This document shows, piece after piece, positions 13,703-15,109 of a stretch of DNA of 15,109 bases. Made by a program: the position numbers and the translations under genes. The notes beneath the pieces are model-generated. The model saw only the letters and a program-made list of their open reading frames with translations, was not told the DNA's origin and did not search any database. Every line of letters starts with the position of its first letter. Position 1 is the stretch's first letter. Source of the DNA: Alphaproteobacteria bacterium (GTDB lineage: Bacteria > Pseudomonadota > Alphaproteobacteria > UBA828); assembly GCA_022826345.1 (NCBI GenBank), contig JAJDVB010000194.1, positions 1 through 15,109 on the forward strand, in the 5' to 3' direction.

Positions 13703-14746
13703 CTAGTCCTCTAATTCAACTGCGTACCCATCTACTTTCTTTGTTTCTCTATTGTAGGACATTACTACGCGAAATGAGGCACCAACTGTTTTTTGCAACC
13801 ACATCTCTCGCTCGTTCCAATCCCCATCCCATACGAAAACATCCTCAGCCGCCTCGAATTGAAAATCTTCTTTGTTCATATATCCCCCCACTTCTACAAG
13901 TATTGACCCAAATACGGAGACCATTATATATTTCTCATCCAACTTAGCTGTACTTAATGTGTCTATTTTGGCTTCTTCAACGCTATGGACTGTGGCCTCA
14001 TTCCAAAGCCAGAACTCCATAAGGCCATTGACAGAGCGCAGGGATAATTCGTCTTCCAGACGATCCAGTGCCTCTCTTTTAAGTTCATTAGCGCTTAGTT
14101 CTGGGATATCTGAAATCACCCGTACCTCTAGGACCGGATGAACTTTCTCTAAAAAGTATTGGTTCAGACTGGTATAAACTTGAACACAATCTCTCCCATC
14201 TTTTAGCTGCTCTGCCAAGTGCGAGTGTAACACGATTTTGTTTTCAAATTTTTCACAAAAGTCGGCAGTATTATTAGTAACAAAGCACACTTCTTCATTC
14301 TCTTCTGTGCTGTTTATGTGGGAGGAAATCGTCTTCCAAACTATGTAGTCTTTGTGCCCGGCGCCACTTCTCTTGAATGGCTTCTGAGCCCTATATGATT
14401 CTTCGACTATTTCTTTTGTGGCAATCCGCGGGTAAGGGAGAACGTCTACTTTATATTCTCGCAAAAAATCATCCAACCATTCACAATACTTGATCGCTTC
14501 TTCCTTAACATCCATTGGCCTAACTTCCATGCCAATTAAGGAGTTGAGAGACTTTTGCGCTTTATTGAAATCAGTTAGAGATTCCCTCAACTTGACCGAA
14601 AATTGCCCTTTCACTTCATCGATGACAATTTCCAGTATGAATACGCTTATTCCCAAGAATCGAGCTGCCTTCAAGAACAATCTAGCAGACTCAGAACGAA
14701 AGAAGCCCTCTCCAACTATTATGCTGGTATCGATGAACACGAGCAT
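13703..14746 (-). CDS. PIN-like domain protein (DUF4935 type) with C-terminal extension, AT-rich and foreign
   Basis: 347-aa protein. The first 200 residues have a PIN-like nuclease plan: MLVFIDTSII with Asp6, then Glu44 in VIDEVKG, GAGHKDYIVWKTI with Asp133, and FVTNNTADF with Asp162. This matches the DUF4935/PIN_12 type, so an RNase is likely. The region from about 205 to 347 is an unrecognised domain rich in Glu/Asp and Trp. ATG 14746 is preferred, with GGAG 6 bp upstream; the longer frame to 14938 enters the neighbouring GC-rich gene antisense. Base composition is roughly 40 % GC by eye, against about 65-70 % elsewhere, and codon use is clearly different: this gene was acquired. No antitoxin gene is adjacent. 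It is convergent with the VapC gene. Confidence 0.72.
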   Translation of the reverse strand: MLVFIDTSIIVGEGFFRSESARLFLKAARFLGISVFILEIVIDEVKGQFSVKLRESLTDFNKAQKSLNSLIGMEVRPMDVKEEAIKYCEWLDDFLREYKVDVLPYPRIATKEIVEESYRAQKPFKRSGAGHKDYIVWKTISSHINSTEENEEVCFVTNNTADFCEKFENKIVLHSHLAEQLKDGRDCVQVYTSLNQYFLEKVHPVLEVRVISDIPELSANELKREALDRLEDELSLRSVNGLMEFWLWNEATVHSVEEAKIDTLSTAKLDEKYIMVSVFGSILVEVGGYMNKEDFQFEAAEDVFVWDGDWNEREMWLQKTVGASFRVVMSYNRETKKVDGYAVELED

Positions 14747-14847
14747 TTCTAGCTCCACAACCCAATTGGAACAATGACCAGACAAGCCTGTAGGCGCAAT
14801 ATGAACTGAGGCAACTTTGGAGAAGTCTGCATCCGTGCGTAATCGCC

Positions 14848-15109
14848 TTACCGCGGCGTTAGCACCAACGTCCCCAGTGCGTCGTCCTCCACGGCTGCGC
14901 GGTCGGTGAGCATGGGCAGGTATTCCCCGTTGCGCCAAGGCTCGGCGAAGTCCTCGTAGTAGGACGACAGCGGGTTGCCGGACTGCCCCGTGCTGATGAC
15001 GAAGACCGAGTTCTCGGGCTCCCCTAAGTCGTAGACCGCGCGATAGCCCGCCCCGTGGTTCTGGGCGAAGGGGCGCTCTGGGTCGTCCACGTCGAAGCCG
15101 CCGGCCTTC
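14848..15109 (-). CDS. Penicillin acylase family protein, C-terminal end only
   Basis: The last 86 codons or so of a gene that begins beyond the right edge. The visible tail contains AQNHGAGYRAVYDLG, then SVFVISTGQSGNPLSSYYED and WRNGEYLPM. These are the conserved C-terminal segments of penicillin acylase/acyl-homoserine lactone acylase family Ntn hydrolases. The beta-chain Asn and Ser features needed for catalysis lie outside the window. Such enzymes cleave amide bonds of N-acyl compounds in the periplasm; the substrate cannot be judged here. GC content is high, in sharp contrast to the adjacent PIN-like gene, so the composition boundary falls between 14747 and 14847. Confidence 0.85.
   Translation of the reverse strand, partial: KAGGFDVDDPERPFAQNHGAGYRAVYDLGEPENSVFVISTGQSGNPLSSYYEDFAEPWRNGEYLPMLTDRAAVEDDALGTLVLTPR

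Overview
The window is high-GC (by eye about 65-70 %) DNA with dense, overlapping bacterial genes. It most likely comes from an alphaproteobacterium: the ZnuCB/ZevAB-type zinc genes, the GntR regulator, the CoxMSL-type hydroxylase and the AtuA-family genes all fit. The assignment rests on gene style only; there is no rRNA or marker gene here.

Layout. (1) 1-3.4 kb, metal transport. The ABC zinc importer genes znuC and znuB run rightward and converge on a leftward pair, a DUF1007 periplasmic protein followed by a NicO-family permease with a very His-rich loop. That pair resembles ZevA/ZevB. A stable hairpin lies between the convergent ends. (2) 3.4-4.9 kb: a GntR/FCD regulator divergent from a cupin dioxygenase of the 2,4'-dihydroxyacetophenone dioxygenase type. 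A 16-bp perfect palindrome sits between them. (3) 4.95-6.24 kb: a small orphan HicB-like protein, then a methyltransferase with the whole motif set of eukaryotic sterol 24-C-methyltransferase (Erg6/SMT). This is the most unusual gene in the window. (4) 6.36-11.86 kb: a compact five-gene operon made of a molybdenum hydroxylase (FAD subunit, 2Fe-2S subunit, Mo subunit) and a split AtuA/DUF1446 protein whose two halves overlap by one base. The Mo subunit has a non-canonical active-site loop, so its substrate is unknown. (5) 11.86-15.1 kb, a mosaic accessory region. It holds an isolated Mu gp27-like (DUF3486) phage gene, unusual repeats and palindromes, a Phd/VapB-VapC toxin-antitoxin pair with a clear promoter/operator, and an AT-rich PIN-domain gene of evident foreign origin. 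It ends in the C-terminal end of a penicillin acylase family gene that runs off the right edge.

How it fits together. The left third is a zinc (or related metal) uptake locus. The middle is catabolic or oxidative metabolism: an aromatic-type dioxygenase, a Mo hydroxylase and AtuA proteins. The right end shows the marks of repeated insertion (phage remnant, toxin-antitoxin pair, low-GC nuclease-like gene). The sterol methyltransferase has no sterol-pathway neighbours in the window; if real, it implies that the host makes sterols or modifies acquired ones.
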